64,000 bases of DNA from Deltaproteobacteria bacterium (GTDB lineage Bacteria > Myxococcota_A > UBA9042 > PHBI01): positions 1 to 64,000 of the forward strand of contig WYBB01000200.1 of NCBI GenBank assembly GCA_011526585.1. The letters run 5' to 3'. How positions within the stretch are numbered: the stretch's first letter is position 1; the number at the start of each line of letters is the position of its first letter. Below, piece after piece: positions 6,718 to 16,498 of this stretch. Made by a program: the position numbers and the translations under genes. Under the pieces are notes generated by a model. That model was not told where the DNA came from. It searched no databases and saw only the letters and a list, made by a program, of their open reading frames with translations.

Positions 6718-7644
6718 TCAGCGGGTGGAGGGGTCGTTGGAGGCGACGGCTCGGGCGGTCGGAAGTCCCGCTGACGCGGCCTGGGCGGCCTTGCCGAGCG
6801 CGCGCTCGTAGCGCACGGCCAGCTCCGGATCCGAGAGGACCAGGAAGGCGTCGGCGATGCCGCGGGAGACTTCGTGGAGCATGTCGATCTCGTCGGGGGA
6901 GAGCCGCGCGGGCCATCCGCGCGGGGAGAAGCGGCGGGCGAGGCGCTCGTGCTGCTCGCGCACCGCGTAGGGCGAGGCTTGGGGCTCGACCTCGAGGATC
7001 GAGTGGTAGTCGCCAAAGCGCACATGGGCAAGCTTGGAGACCAGATCCGGATGGGGTTCGCGGACTTCCGGCTCGGCTTCGGGGCGCGGCGGGCGCGGCA
7101 GGCGCCGCGAGGGGGGCGCGGGCGCGGGAGCATCCGATCGTTGTAGGGGCGGCCCTTGTGGCCGCCCGGTCTGCTCGGGCTCGGGCTCGGGAGCGGGCAC
7201 GGGCACGGGCACGGGCACGGGCGCTTGAGCGGGAGGGGGAGCGGGAGCGGGAGCATCTGATCGCTGTAGGGGCGGCGCTTGTGGCCGCCCGGTCTGCTCG
7301 GGCACGGGCACGGGCACGGGCACGGGCACGGGCGCTTGAGCGGGAGGGGGAGCGGGGGGGGCGAGGGGTTCGCCGTGCGCGAAGCGGCCGAGGAGGGAGA
7401 CGGCGTCCGCGCCGAGGCCGAGCTCGACGAAGGGGACCTCGACCCCGAGCTCTCGCACCCAGCCCCGCGCGCGCTCGCCGTCGGGGCCGGCGGGCACGAC
7501 GACGACGTCGGGCGCGACAGCGCGGAGGAAGGTCCAGGCGCTCTGCTTGCCGACCGCGCCGAGCACGTGGTGGCCGGCGGCGCGCAGCTCCTGCGAGAGC
7601 GTGCGGGTGTCCTCCGCGGAAAAGCCGACCACCAGCGCCTTCAT
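6718..7644 (-). CDS. Receiver-like/J-domain-like protein with repeat-encoded Pro-rich linker
   Basis: 308 residues. Residues 1-90 (MKALVVGFSAEDTRTLSQEL...) resemble a degenerate response-regulator receiver fold without a clear phosphoacceptor Asp. Residues about 95-200 are a low-complexity linker of (VP)n, (AP)n and two copies of TGRPQ[A/G]PPLQRSDAPAPAP, each copy encoded by a REP hairpin plus hexamer array. Residues about 208-282 look like a DnaJ-type J domain (DYHSILEV...VREQHERLARRFSPRGW...AFLVLSDPELAVRYERAL), but the HPD tripeptide needed to stimulate Hsp70 is replaced by SPR. It is therefore probably a scaffold or adaptor rather than an active co-chaperone. It is the first gene of the def-fmt operon and divergent from the pyrophosphatase. 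Confidence 0.7.
   Translation of the reverse strand: MKALVVGFSAEDTRTLSQELRAAGHHVLGAVGKQSAWTFLRAVAPDVVVVPAGPDGERARGWVRELGVEVPFVELGLGADAVSLLGRFAHGEPLAPPAPPPAQAPVPVPVPVPVPEQTGRPQAPPLQRSDAPAPAPPPAQAPVPVPVPVPAPEPEPEQTGRPQGPPLQRSDAPAPAPPSRRLPRPPRPEAEPEVREPHPDLVSKLAHVRFGDYHSILEVEPQASPYAVREQHERLARRFSPRGWPARLSPDEIDMLHEVSRGIADAFLVLSDPELAVRYERALGKAAQAASAGLPTARAVASNDPSTR
7143..7167 (+). repeat. REP-like hairpin repeat, copy 2 (in frame inside a CDS)
   Basis: 25 bp: GTAG, arm GGGCGGCC, loop CTTGT, arm GGCCGCCC; the 8-bp arms are perfectly complementary. It lies inside the minus-strand J-domain-like gene and encodes GRPQGPPL. Confidence 0.92.
7266..7290 (+). repeat. REP-like hairpin repeat, copy 3 (in frame inside a CDS)
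   Basis: Same element as copy 2, one arm mismatch (GGGCGGCG). It begins exactly 123 bp (41 codons) after copy 2, so copies 2 and 3 head two tandem repeat units within the linker of the J-domain-like protein. Confidence 0.9.
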
Positions 7645-7805
7645 GGAGGCGACCGTAGCGAGCCGGAGCCGCGTCGCACAAGGCGGAATCGAGCGGCCAC
7701 AAAATTTCGGATCATCGCCAGCGACAACCCCAATGATTTGCGCTACACGCCGCGCGCTCGCCCGCCCCCTACCCTTTCCGGCGGGCTCTCTCAGGAGGAT
7801 TCGCC

Positions 7806-10325
<2,520 letters not shown>

Positions 10326-10346
10326 TCGCCAACCTGCTCTGACGAA

Positions 10347-10388
10347 GACGCCGGTCGGGCCTCGCGCTCGGCCGGCGTCCTCGTTTCT
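10347..10388 (+). terminator. Rho-independent-type terminator of the pyrophosphatase gene
   Basis: Arms GACGCCGG (10347-10354) and CCGGCGTC (10372-10379) are perfectly complementary around a 17-nt GC-rich loop and are followed by TCGTTTCT. Confidence 0.75.
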
Positions 10389-10423
10389 GGCGCAGGACGA
10401 CGCAGACGCGGTCGGTGCCGCGC

Positions 10424-10448
10424 GGGCGGCCACGAGGGCCGCCCCTAC
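10424..10448 (-). repeat. REP-like hairpin repeat, copy 4
   Basis: Arm GGGCGGCC, loop ACGAG, arm GGCCGCCC and CTAC at the 3' end on the plus strand, so the GTAG end is on the minus strand. Arms are perfect. It lies in the convergent spacer between the pyrophosphatase and pentaheme lipoprotein genes, 21 bases past the end of the latter. Confidence 0.92.
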
Positions 10449-10469
10449 GGCGAGCCGCAAGGTACCCCG

Positions 10470-12623
10470 TCAGGGAGGCGAGACCGCGGAGCGCATGAGC
10501 GACTCACCGAGCGCCCAGCCGCGCTCGGCGGCGAGCCACGGCGGGTAGGCGCGGTGCATGAGCGCAGCGTGGACCTCCGGGTCCTCGCAGGTCGCGCGGA
10601 AGCGGTGCTCGGTCGTGACGCGCTCGCGCGGCAGGATGCGGTTGTCGCTGGCGACGTCGATGGCGAGGAAGTGCGGCACCATGCGGCGGCCGTCGGCGGC
10701 GACGAGCACGCGTGCGAAGGCGAAGCCCGGCGCGCCTGCGCGGTAGGTGGCGGCGTCGCCGTCGGCGGGCAGGCCCGCGCCGTCGCCGAGGTAGGCGAGG
10801 TCGCCGTCGGGCAGCGGGCGATCGAGGGTGACCGTGCCGTCGGGATCGACGGCGATGATCGTCGCCTGGCCGCGCGCGGACTCGCGCGGCATGCCCTTGT
10901 CGGCGGGGGTGAAGCGGCCGTCGGAGAACGGGCCGAAGCCGCGGTAGTCGCGGTGCTCGGGGCCGCGGGTTATGACGCGAATCACCTGGCCGGGGCGGGC
11001 GCGGGGCCAGCGCGACCAGTCCTCGCCGGCGTGCTTTTCGGCGAGCGCGCCGCCGAAGTCGGGCACGACGTCGCCGCCGATCGCCTCGAGCTCGTTGTGC
11101 CCGCAGCGCGCGCTGACGAGGAGCACGAGCGAGCGCAGCGGCTCGCCGGTCGGGATGGCGTGGCCGGCGAGGGCGTTTTCGACGGTGACCGTCGCCGTGA
11201 CGACGCCGTCGGCGAGGGTGTGGCTCACGTCGAGCGCGGCGGCGTCCTGGAGGAGCTCGCTCTGGGGGGTGCGCGGGCCGCCGAAGGTGTGGCGCATGAC
11301 GGCGCCGGGAGGACGGCGCCAGCCGGCGGCGATCCCGCCCGCGGCCGCGCCGCCGAAGAGCTGGAGGTCGGCGCCGTTTTCGACCGTGAGATCCGGCGGC
11401 ATGTGGCAGCGCTGGCAGGGCGTGTCGGGGTGCTTGTCGCTCGCGAGCCACTCGGCATGGGTCGAGTGGATCGGCAGGCGGCCGTCGGGCCAGCGGGTCG
11501 GGTCGCTGGCCGGGGCGGGCTGCTCGTACTGGTGGCAGCCGGCGCAGAGGGTGGCCTCCTTGAAGTGCTCGCGCTGAACGAGGCCCATGCGCGGGTTGGG
11601 CACGTCGTGGTGCGGGCCGAAGGTGAGCGGCAGGAACTGGCCAAGGCCGATCGAAGGGGACGGCTCGCTCGGGCGGTGCAGGATGAGCCGACCGCCGACG
11701 CCGGGCTCGGGCGCGCCGAGATCGACCGCGGCGACCTTGTGGCAGACGTCGCAGTGCACGCCGTAGTCCTTGGCGTGGCCTTCGGCGTCGCGCAGGTCGC
11801 GAGCGCCCTGGTCGCCGTCGATCCCGGGGGCGTGGCAGTCGGCGCAGGCGCCGGTGTCGGCCGGAGGCGTGGTGCAGGTCGCGTCGGCGCAGACGCCGGG
11901 GTTGAGGTGGGCGAGCGCGCCGTCGCCGACGAGGCAGGTGCCGGGAGATTTGCCGGGCGCGTCGGCGGCGGGGGCGATCCAGCGGCCGCCCTGGGCCGTG
12001 CAGGAGGCGACGTCGGACAGGGCTTGGGCGGTGCCGAGGTAGAGATCGTGAAGGCGCGGGTTCGACGCCGCGCTGCGATGCGGTGACTCGAACCAGTCGG
12101 CGTTGATCGTGACGTGGCAGTGCGCGCACTGCGCGGTGTTGTCGCGGCGGCTGGGCTCGCCCGGGTCCTGGAAGCGGTAGGCGGGGTTGTCGGCCGGGTC
12201 GTAGCGGCTGAGCTCGATCGTGAGCGCGTTCAGGCCGGGGCGCCACTGGGCGGCCTTGATGCGGGCCTCGGGGTGCGAGGCGATGAAGGCGAGCTCGCCC
12301 TCGACGCGCGGGTCGAGGGTGGTCACGAGGCGGCCATCGGGGCCGGTCAGGGCGTGCCGGGTCGAGCCTCCCTGGGTGACGCGGGCGCCGGCGACGGGGG
12401 CGCCGTCGAGCAGGACCTCGATCGTGATCGGGGCGCTGAAGTCGATCTCGGGCGCGGCGGTGTCGGCGATCTCGGGGGCCGTGGTGTCCGAGGCGTCGGC
12501 GATATCGGCGAGCGTGTCGGGCGCGGGCGTGGTCGCGTCGGAGGCGGCGCGCCGGGGCTCGTCGGCGCAGGCGGCGAGCGCGAGCGCCGAGAGCGCGGCG
12601 AGCGGGGGGGCGAGGCGAGACAT
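10470..12623 (-). CDS. Pentaheme c-type cytochrome lipoprotein
   Basis: 717 residues. The signal peptide ends in LALAAC (lipidated Cys 19), so the protein is membrane-anchored outside the cytoplasm. Five CxxCH heme-attachment motifs lie at about 166 (CAHCH), 260 (CADCH), 291 (CDVCH), 360 (CAGCH) and 403 (CQRCH). Residues about 65-140 resemble a transthyretin/carboxypeptidase-regulatory-like beta domain (IEVLLDGAPVAGARV...GRLVTTLDP). The C-terminal 300 residues are a beta-rich domain of unknown role. Related multiheme proteins transfer electrons in the periplasm; the donor and acceptor are unknown. It stands alone on its strand, and no cytochrome maturation genes are in the window. Confidence 0.87.
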   Translation of the reverse strand: MSRLAPPLAALSALALAACADEPRRAASDATTPAPDTLADIADASDTTAPEIADTAAPEIDFSAPITIEVLLDGAPVAGARVTQGGSTRHALTGPDGRLVTTLDPRVEGELAFIASHPEARIKAAQWRPGLNALTIELSRYDPADNPAYRFQDPGEPSRRDNTAQCAHCHVTINADWFESPHRSAASNPRLHDLYLGTAQALSDVASCTAQGGRWIAPAADAPGKSPGTCLVGDGALAHLNPGVCADATCTTPPADTGACADCHAPGIDGDQGARDLRDAEGHAKDYGVHCDVCHKVAAVDLGAPEPGVGGRLILHRPSEPSPSIGLGQFLPLTFGPHHDVPNPRMGLVQREHFKEATLCAGCHQYEQPAPASDPTRWPDGRLPIHSTHAEWLASDKHPDTPCQRCHMPPDLTVENGADLQLFGGAAAGGIAAGWRRPPGAVMRHTFGGPRTPQSELLQDAAALDVSHTLADGVVTATVTVENALAGHAIPTGEPLRSLVLLVSARCGHNELEAIGGDVVPDFGGALAEKHAGEDWSRWPRARPGQVIRVITRGPEHRDYRGFGPFSDGRFTPADKGMPRESARGQATIIAVDPDGTVTLDRPLPDGDLAYLGDGAGLPADGDAATYRAGAPGFAFARVLVAADGRRMVPHFLAIDVASDNRILPRERVTTEHRFRATCEDPEVHAALMHRAYPPWLAAERGWALGESLMRSAVSPP

Positions 12624-12676
12624 GGCGCGCCGGTGATAGCGCGCGGCGGCGGGGTTGGGAATCGAGCGGTTGCGGC

Positions 12677-13600
12677 TCAGGCGTGCTGCGCGAGCTCCGG
12701 AAGGAGGTGCGCTTGCCAGAGCGGGGCCTGCATCTCCTTTTTGAAGAAGCCGAAGTGGCCGATGCGGGGCACGTCGAGCTCGGCCGGATCGAGGCGCACG
12801 AGGCGGCGGGGCGCGGCGGCGTAACGATCATAGAGGGCGGTGATGCCGGCGTCGGACATCATCTCGTCGTCGGTGAGCGCGATCGAGGTGAGCGGGCGCG
12901 TGAAGGCGGCGTAGCGTTCGTAGGCGCCGGGCACGATGCCGGCGAGGTAGTCGGGGTGCAGGCAGGCGGCGCGCCACTGGCGCATGGCGTTGCCGGGCAC
13001 GTCGCCAACGACGCCGAAGCGGCGGCCGGGGAAGTAGCCGAAGAGCGGGATCAGGGTCGGCACGAGGCCGTACCAGAGGAGCGGAGCGCGGCGGCGGAGC
13101 GGGCGCGAGAGCGTGCGCCAGTAGCCGCTGCCGGTGGCGACGAGGACCGCCTTGGCGATCCGCTCGTGGCCGGGCACGAAGGGGATGATCTGACCGCCGA
13201 GGCTGTGGCCGAGCCAGGTGATCGGCAGGCCGGGGGCGCGCTCGGCGAGCGCGGCGAGCGCGGTGGCGGCGTCGAGCTCGGCCCAGGTCATGATGTCAGC
13301 GGGCTCGTCGGCGAGCCGGCGCAGGCGCGAGGCGCCGATGCCGCGGTAGTCGAAGGTGATGACGCGCAGGCCGGCGGCGGCGAGGAAGGTGGCGAGCGGC
13401 TCGTAGAAGCGCTGGGCGACGCCCATGGCGGGCGCGACGAGCACGGCTCCGCGGGCGGGGCCGCGCGGGCGGAAGTCGCGCAGCGCCAGCGGCAGGCCGT
13501 CGGGCGCGCCGCGCAGGAACTCGCTGAAGGCGGGCGCGGCGGGCGCGAGGGCGGGAACGGGCGCGGGCGGGAAGACGGGATTGGCGAGGGCGGCGCTCAT
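12677..13600 (-). CDS. Alpha/beta hydrolase (serine hydrolase)
   Basis: 307 residues. The nucleophile elbow GHSLGG lies at 131-136 (S133), preceded by the oxyanion-region strand GAVLVAPAMGVAQRFYEPLA and the FDYRGIGAS strand. The terminal RIGHFGFF supplies the likely catalytic His. The start at 13600 is chosen because GGAGGT lies 5 bases upstream; an in-frame ATG further up would absorb that site. The family includes lipase- and esterase-like enzymes often annotated 'predicted alpha/beta hydrolase'; the substrate cannot be read. It is divergent from a LysR-type regulator, which probably controls it. Confidence 0.85.
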   Translation of the reverse strand: MSAALANPVFPPAPVPALAPAAPAFSEFLRGAPDGLPLALRDFRPRGPARGAVLVAPAMGVAQRFYEPLATFLAAAGLRVITFDYRGIGASRLRRLADEPADIMTWAELDAATALAALAERAPGLPITWLGHSLGGQIIPFVPGHERIAKAVLVATGSGYWRTLSRPLRRRAPLLWYGLVPTLIPLFGYFPGRRFGVVGDVPGNAMRQWRAACLHPDYLAGIVPGAYERYAAFTRPLTSIALTDDEMMSDAGITALYDRYAAAPRRLVRLDPAELDVPRIGHFGFFKKEMQAPLWQAHLLPELAQHA

Positions 13601-13645
13601 GGGGACCTCCGTCATGGGTTCGGGGACGAACGAAGGTCAGGATAA

Positions 13646-13666
13646 TTGTCGCAAGAGTTGCGATAA
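13646..13666. promoter_or_regulatory. Palindromic LysR-type operator
   Basis: TTGTCGCAA, spacer GAG, TTGCGATAA: a 9-3-9 inverted repeat with one mismatch, in the 93-bp space between the hydrolase and the LysR gene. It has the T...A dyad expected of a LysR box. Confidence 0.6.
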
Positions 13667-13693
13667 ACTGGGTTGTCGGCAAGATACTATTGC

Positions 13694-14677
13694 ATGATCC
13701 GCAAGAATGACATCGACGAGCTGGCGGCGGCCGAAGGCTTCCTGCAGGTGGTGCGCGCGCAGAGCTTCACGCGGGCGGCCAAGGCGCTGGGCAAGAGCGC
13801 GTCGACGCTCTCGCGCATGGTGGCGGAGCTGGAGGCGGTGCTCGGCGCGCAGCTCCTCGTGCGCACGACGCGGCGGCTCAACCTGACCGAGGCGGGCGCG
13901 CTCTACGCGACGCACGCCGAGGGGCTCCTGGCGGTGCGGCGGGCGGCGCACGACGCGGTGGCGGAGCTGACGGGCGGCGTGCCGCGCGGGCACCTGCGGG
14001 TGTCGATGCCGGTCTCGGTCGGCGAGCGCCTGCTGGGTCCGCACCTGCCGGCGTTTCATCGCCGCTACCCCGAGCTCAAGCTCGAGATCGATCTCTCCGA
14101 TCGCAACGTGCCGCTGGTGCAGGGCGGCTTCGACCTGGCGATCCGCGTGGGGCGCCTGGCGGACAGCTCGCTCAAGGCGCAGCTCATCGGGCGCGTGCCG
14201 ATGCGCCTGGTGGCGAGCCCGCGCTACCTCGAGGCGCGCGGGGCGCCGCGGCGACCGCGCGATCTGGCGGCGCACGCGACCATCGTGATCGGGCCGCTGG
14301 CGGGGCCGAGCGAGTGGGTCTTCCATCGGCGCGGCAAGGTCGAGCGCGTGGCGGTGGACGGGATCGTGCACACGACGAGCCCGCCGCTGGCGGCGCAGAT
14401 CGCGTGCGCCGGGCTCGGGCTCGTGCGCGTGAGCGAGTGGGTGGTGCAGGCCGAGCTGGCGCGGGGCGAGCTGGTCGAGGTGATGGCCGAGTGGTCGTGC
14501 GACGAGCCGAGCGACGGGCGGGTCGGGGTGCCGGTGCACGTGCTCTACGCGCAGGGCGCGGACATGACGCCGCCGCTGAAGTCGCGGGTCTTCGTGGACA
14601 TGGTCAAGGAGGTGATGCGCAGCGAGGTGCTGCCGGTGGCGGTGCAGAAGAAGCGAGACGCGGCGCGGCGAGGCTGA
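13694..14677 (+). CDS. LysR-family transcriptional regulator
   Basis: 327 residues. The N-terminal winged helix-turn-helix spans about 9-68 (FLQVVRAQSFTRAAKALGKSASTLSRMVAELE). The effector-binding domain (about 95-300) begins GHLRVSMPVSVGERLLGPHLPAFHRRYPEL, as in CrgA/YhjC-type members. The ATG at 13694 is used because a usable site further upstream is only TTG. It is divergent from the alpha/beta hydrolase with a shared palindrome between them, the usual arrangement for a local regulator and its target. The inducer is unknown. Confidence 0.92.
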   Translation: MIRKNDIDELAAAEGFLQVVRAQSFTRAAKALGKSASTLSRMVAELEAVLGAQLLVRTTRRLNLTEAGALYATHAEGLLAVRRAAHDAVAELTGGVPRGHLRVSMPVSVGERLLGPHLPAFHRRYPELKLEIDLSDRNVPLVQGGFDLAIRVGRLADSSLKAQLIGRVPMRLVASPRYLEARGAPRRPRDLAAHATIVIGPLAGPSEWVFHRRGKVERVAVDGIVHTTSPPLAAQIACAGLGLVRVSEWVVQAELARGELVEVMAEWSCDEPSDGRVGVPVHVLYAQGADMTPPLKSRVFVDMVKEVMRSEVLPVAVQKKRDAARRG

Positions 14678-14689
14678 TATGCGGCGCGC

Positions 14690-16303
14690 ATGATTCGACT
14701 CGATCAGGTGAGCAAGCAGCACGGCCGGCAGATCCTCTTCCTGGAGGCGTCGCTGGCGCTCTTCCGGGGTGAGAAGGTCGGGTTGGTCGGGCCCAACGGC
14801 GCGGGCAAGTCGACGATCTTCCGGCTGGTGATGAAGGAGGAGGAGCCCGACAGCGGGCAGGTGGTGATCGAGCGCGGGCTGGTGATCGGCTACTTCTCGC
14901 AGGACGTCGGCGAGATGCGCGGGCGCACGACGGTCGAGGAGACGATGGCGGGCGCGGGCGAGGTGGCGTCGGTCGCGGCCGAGTTGCATCAGCTCGAGGC
15001 GGCGATGGCCAGCGGCGAGGGCGACCTCGACGCGATCGTCGCGCGCTACGGCGAGGTGCAGGGGCGCTTCGACGACCTCGACGGCTACGCGCTCGAGGCG
15101 CGCGCGCGGGAGATCCTGGCCGGGCTCGGGTTCTCGCAGGCGATGCAGGACATGGACGTCGGCGCGCTCTCGGGCGGCTGGAAGATGCGGGTGGCGCTGG
15201 CGCGGATCCTCTTGATGAAGGCCGACGTGCTCCTGTTGGACGAGCCGACGAACCACCTCGACATCGAGTCGATCCTGTGGCTCGAGCGCTTCCTGCAGGG
15301 GTTCGACGGGGCGCTGATGATGACCTCGCACGACCGCGAGTTCATGAACCGGATCTGCAACAAGATCGTGGAGATCGACGGCGGCGAGCTGGTGAGCTGG
15401 TCGGGCGACTACGACTTCTACGAGCGGGGGCGCGAGCTGGCCAACCAGCACAAGGAGGCGCAGTTCGAGCGGCAGCAGGCGATGCTGAAGAAGGAGGAGG
15501 CGTTCATCGCGCGCTTCAAGGCGCGCGCGAGCCACGCGGCGCAGGTGCAGTCGCGCCAGAAGAAGATCGACAAGATCGACCGGGTGGAGCCGCCGCGGCG
15601 CCGGCAGACGATCGACTTCGAGTTCCGGAAGCCGCCGCGCTCGGGCGACGACGTGGTCGTGCTCGAAAAGATCAGGAAGGGCTACGGCGCGCGCAGGATC
15701 TACGACGGGCTCGACCTGTTGATCCGGCGCGGCGAGCGCTGGTGCGTGATGGGCGTCAACGGCGCGGGCAAGTCGACGCTGCTCAAGCTCGTCGCCGGCG
15801 AGACCGCGCCCGACGACGGGCAGGCGACGCTCGGCGCCAACGTCAGGCTCGGCTACTTCGCGCAGCACGCCATGGAGGTGCTCGACGGCGACGACACCGT
15901 GCTCGGGGCGCTGGAGCGGGCGTTCCCGCGCGCGACCGTCGGCCAGCTCAAGGCGCTGGCGGGCGCGTTCGGGTTCTCGGGCGAGGACGCGGACAAGAAG
16001 TGCGCGATCCTGTCGGGCGGCGAGAAGGCGCGCGTCGTGCTCGCGCGCATGCTCTTCGACCCGCCGAACCTGCTCGTGTTGGACGAGCCGACCAACCACC
16101 TCGACCTCGACACCAAGGCGATGCTGGTGCGGGCGCTGGCGGACTTCGAGGGCACGATGCTCTTCGTGTCGCACGATCGGAGCTTCCTGCGGGCGCTCTC
16201 CAACCGCGTGCTCGAGGTCTCGGGCGACGGCGTGCGCACCTACGGCGGGGGCTACGGCGAGTATGTGACCGAGACGGGACGCGAAGCGCCGGGCGTGGGC
16301 TGA
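14690..16303 (+). CDS. ABC-F family ATPase
   Basis: 537 residues, soluble, two ABC ATPase domains and no membrane segments. Domain 1: Walker A GPNGAGKST (34-42), signature LSGGW, Walker B LLLDEPTNHLD. An Arg/Lys-rich interdomain linker follows (about 255-305). Domain 2: Walker A GVNGAGKST, signature LSGGE, Walker B LVLDEPTNHLD. Members of this family bind the ribosome E site and modulate translation, or protect against antibiotics; which subtype this is cannot be decided by eye. It starts 12 bases after the LysR gene and may share its transcript. Confidence 0.92.
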   Translation: MIRLDQVSKQHGRQILFLEASLALFRGEKVGLVGPNGAGKSTIFRLVMKEEEPDSGQVVIERGLVIGYFSQDVGEMRGRTTVEETMAGAGEVASVAAELHQLEAAMASGEGDLDAIVARYGEVQGRFDDLDGYALEARAREILAGLGFSQAMQDMDVGALSGGWKMRVALARILLMKADVLLLDEPTNHLDIESILWLERFLQGFDGALMMTSHDREFMNRICNKIVEIDGGELVSWSGDYDFYERGRELANQHKEAQFERQQAMLKKEEAFIARFKARASHAAQVQSRQKKIDKIDRVEPPRRRQTIDFEFRKPPRSGDDVVVLEKIRKGYGARRIYDGLDLLIRRGERWCVMGVNGAGKSTLLKLVAGETAPDDGQATLGANVRLGYFAQHAMEVLDGDDTVLGALERAFPRATVGQLKALAGAFGFSGEDADKKCAILSGGEKARVVLARMLFDPPNLLVLDEPTNHLDLDTKAMLVRALADFEGTMLFVSHDRSFLRALSNRVLEVSGDGVRTYGGGYGEYVTETGREAPGVG

Positions 16304-16389
16304 ATGAAGGACGGCGCTGCAACGGCGGCGTACCCTTTCGCGCACGACCCGGTCGCGCCGGGGTCGGCGCCTCCGCCGCCAGTCCTCGC

Positions 16390-16418
16390 CGATGCCCCGA
16401 GCTTCGCTCGCGGCATCG
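16390..16418. terminator. Convergent terminator-like hairpin
   Basis: GATGCC, one C-C mismatch, CGAGC, loop TTC, then the complementary GCTCG, C, GGCATC; the outer C-G pair extends the stem. It lies between the convergent ABC-F and Kazal lipoprotein genes. A second stem, CGGAGG/CCTCCG with a 7-nt loop, follows at 16435-16453. Neither has a U-run. Confidence 0.55.
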
Positions 16419-16498
16419 ACTGCGGGAAGGCGGGCGGAGGCATCCGACCTCCGGCGCTCCCTCGCCTGGAGCGTCGGGATCGGGTGCGCGGGGCGCGA

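Larger units (their letters stand above)
7143..7352. repeat. Tandem duplication: REP + hexamer array, two units
   Basis: Unit 1 (7143-7265) and unit 2 (from 7266) each consist of a REP hairpin, the bridge ggtctgctcggg, a run of GGGCAC hexamers (four in unit 1, five in unit 2), and the tail GCGCTTGAGCGGGAGGGGG. Unit length is a multiple of three, so copy number can change without breaking the reading frame. Confidence 0.85.

Noticed and set aside
5025..7352. Hexamer and REP arrays as a CRISPR array
   Set aside because: Units are contiguous or carry repeat arrays between them; no unique spacers and no cas genes. No CRISPR was seen anywhere in the window.
13637..16345. 902-codon minus frame opposite the LysR and ABC-F genes
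   Set aside because: His/Arg/Leu-rich shadow frame that spans two well-supported genes.
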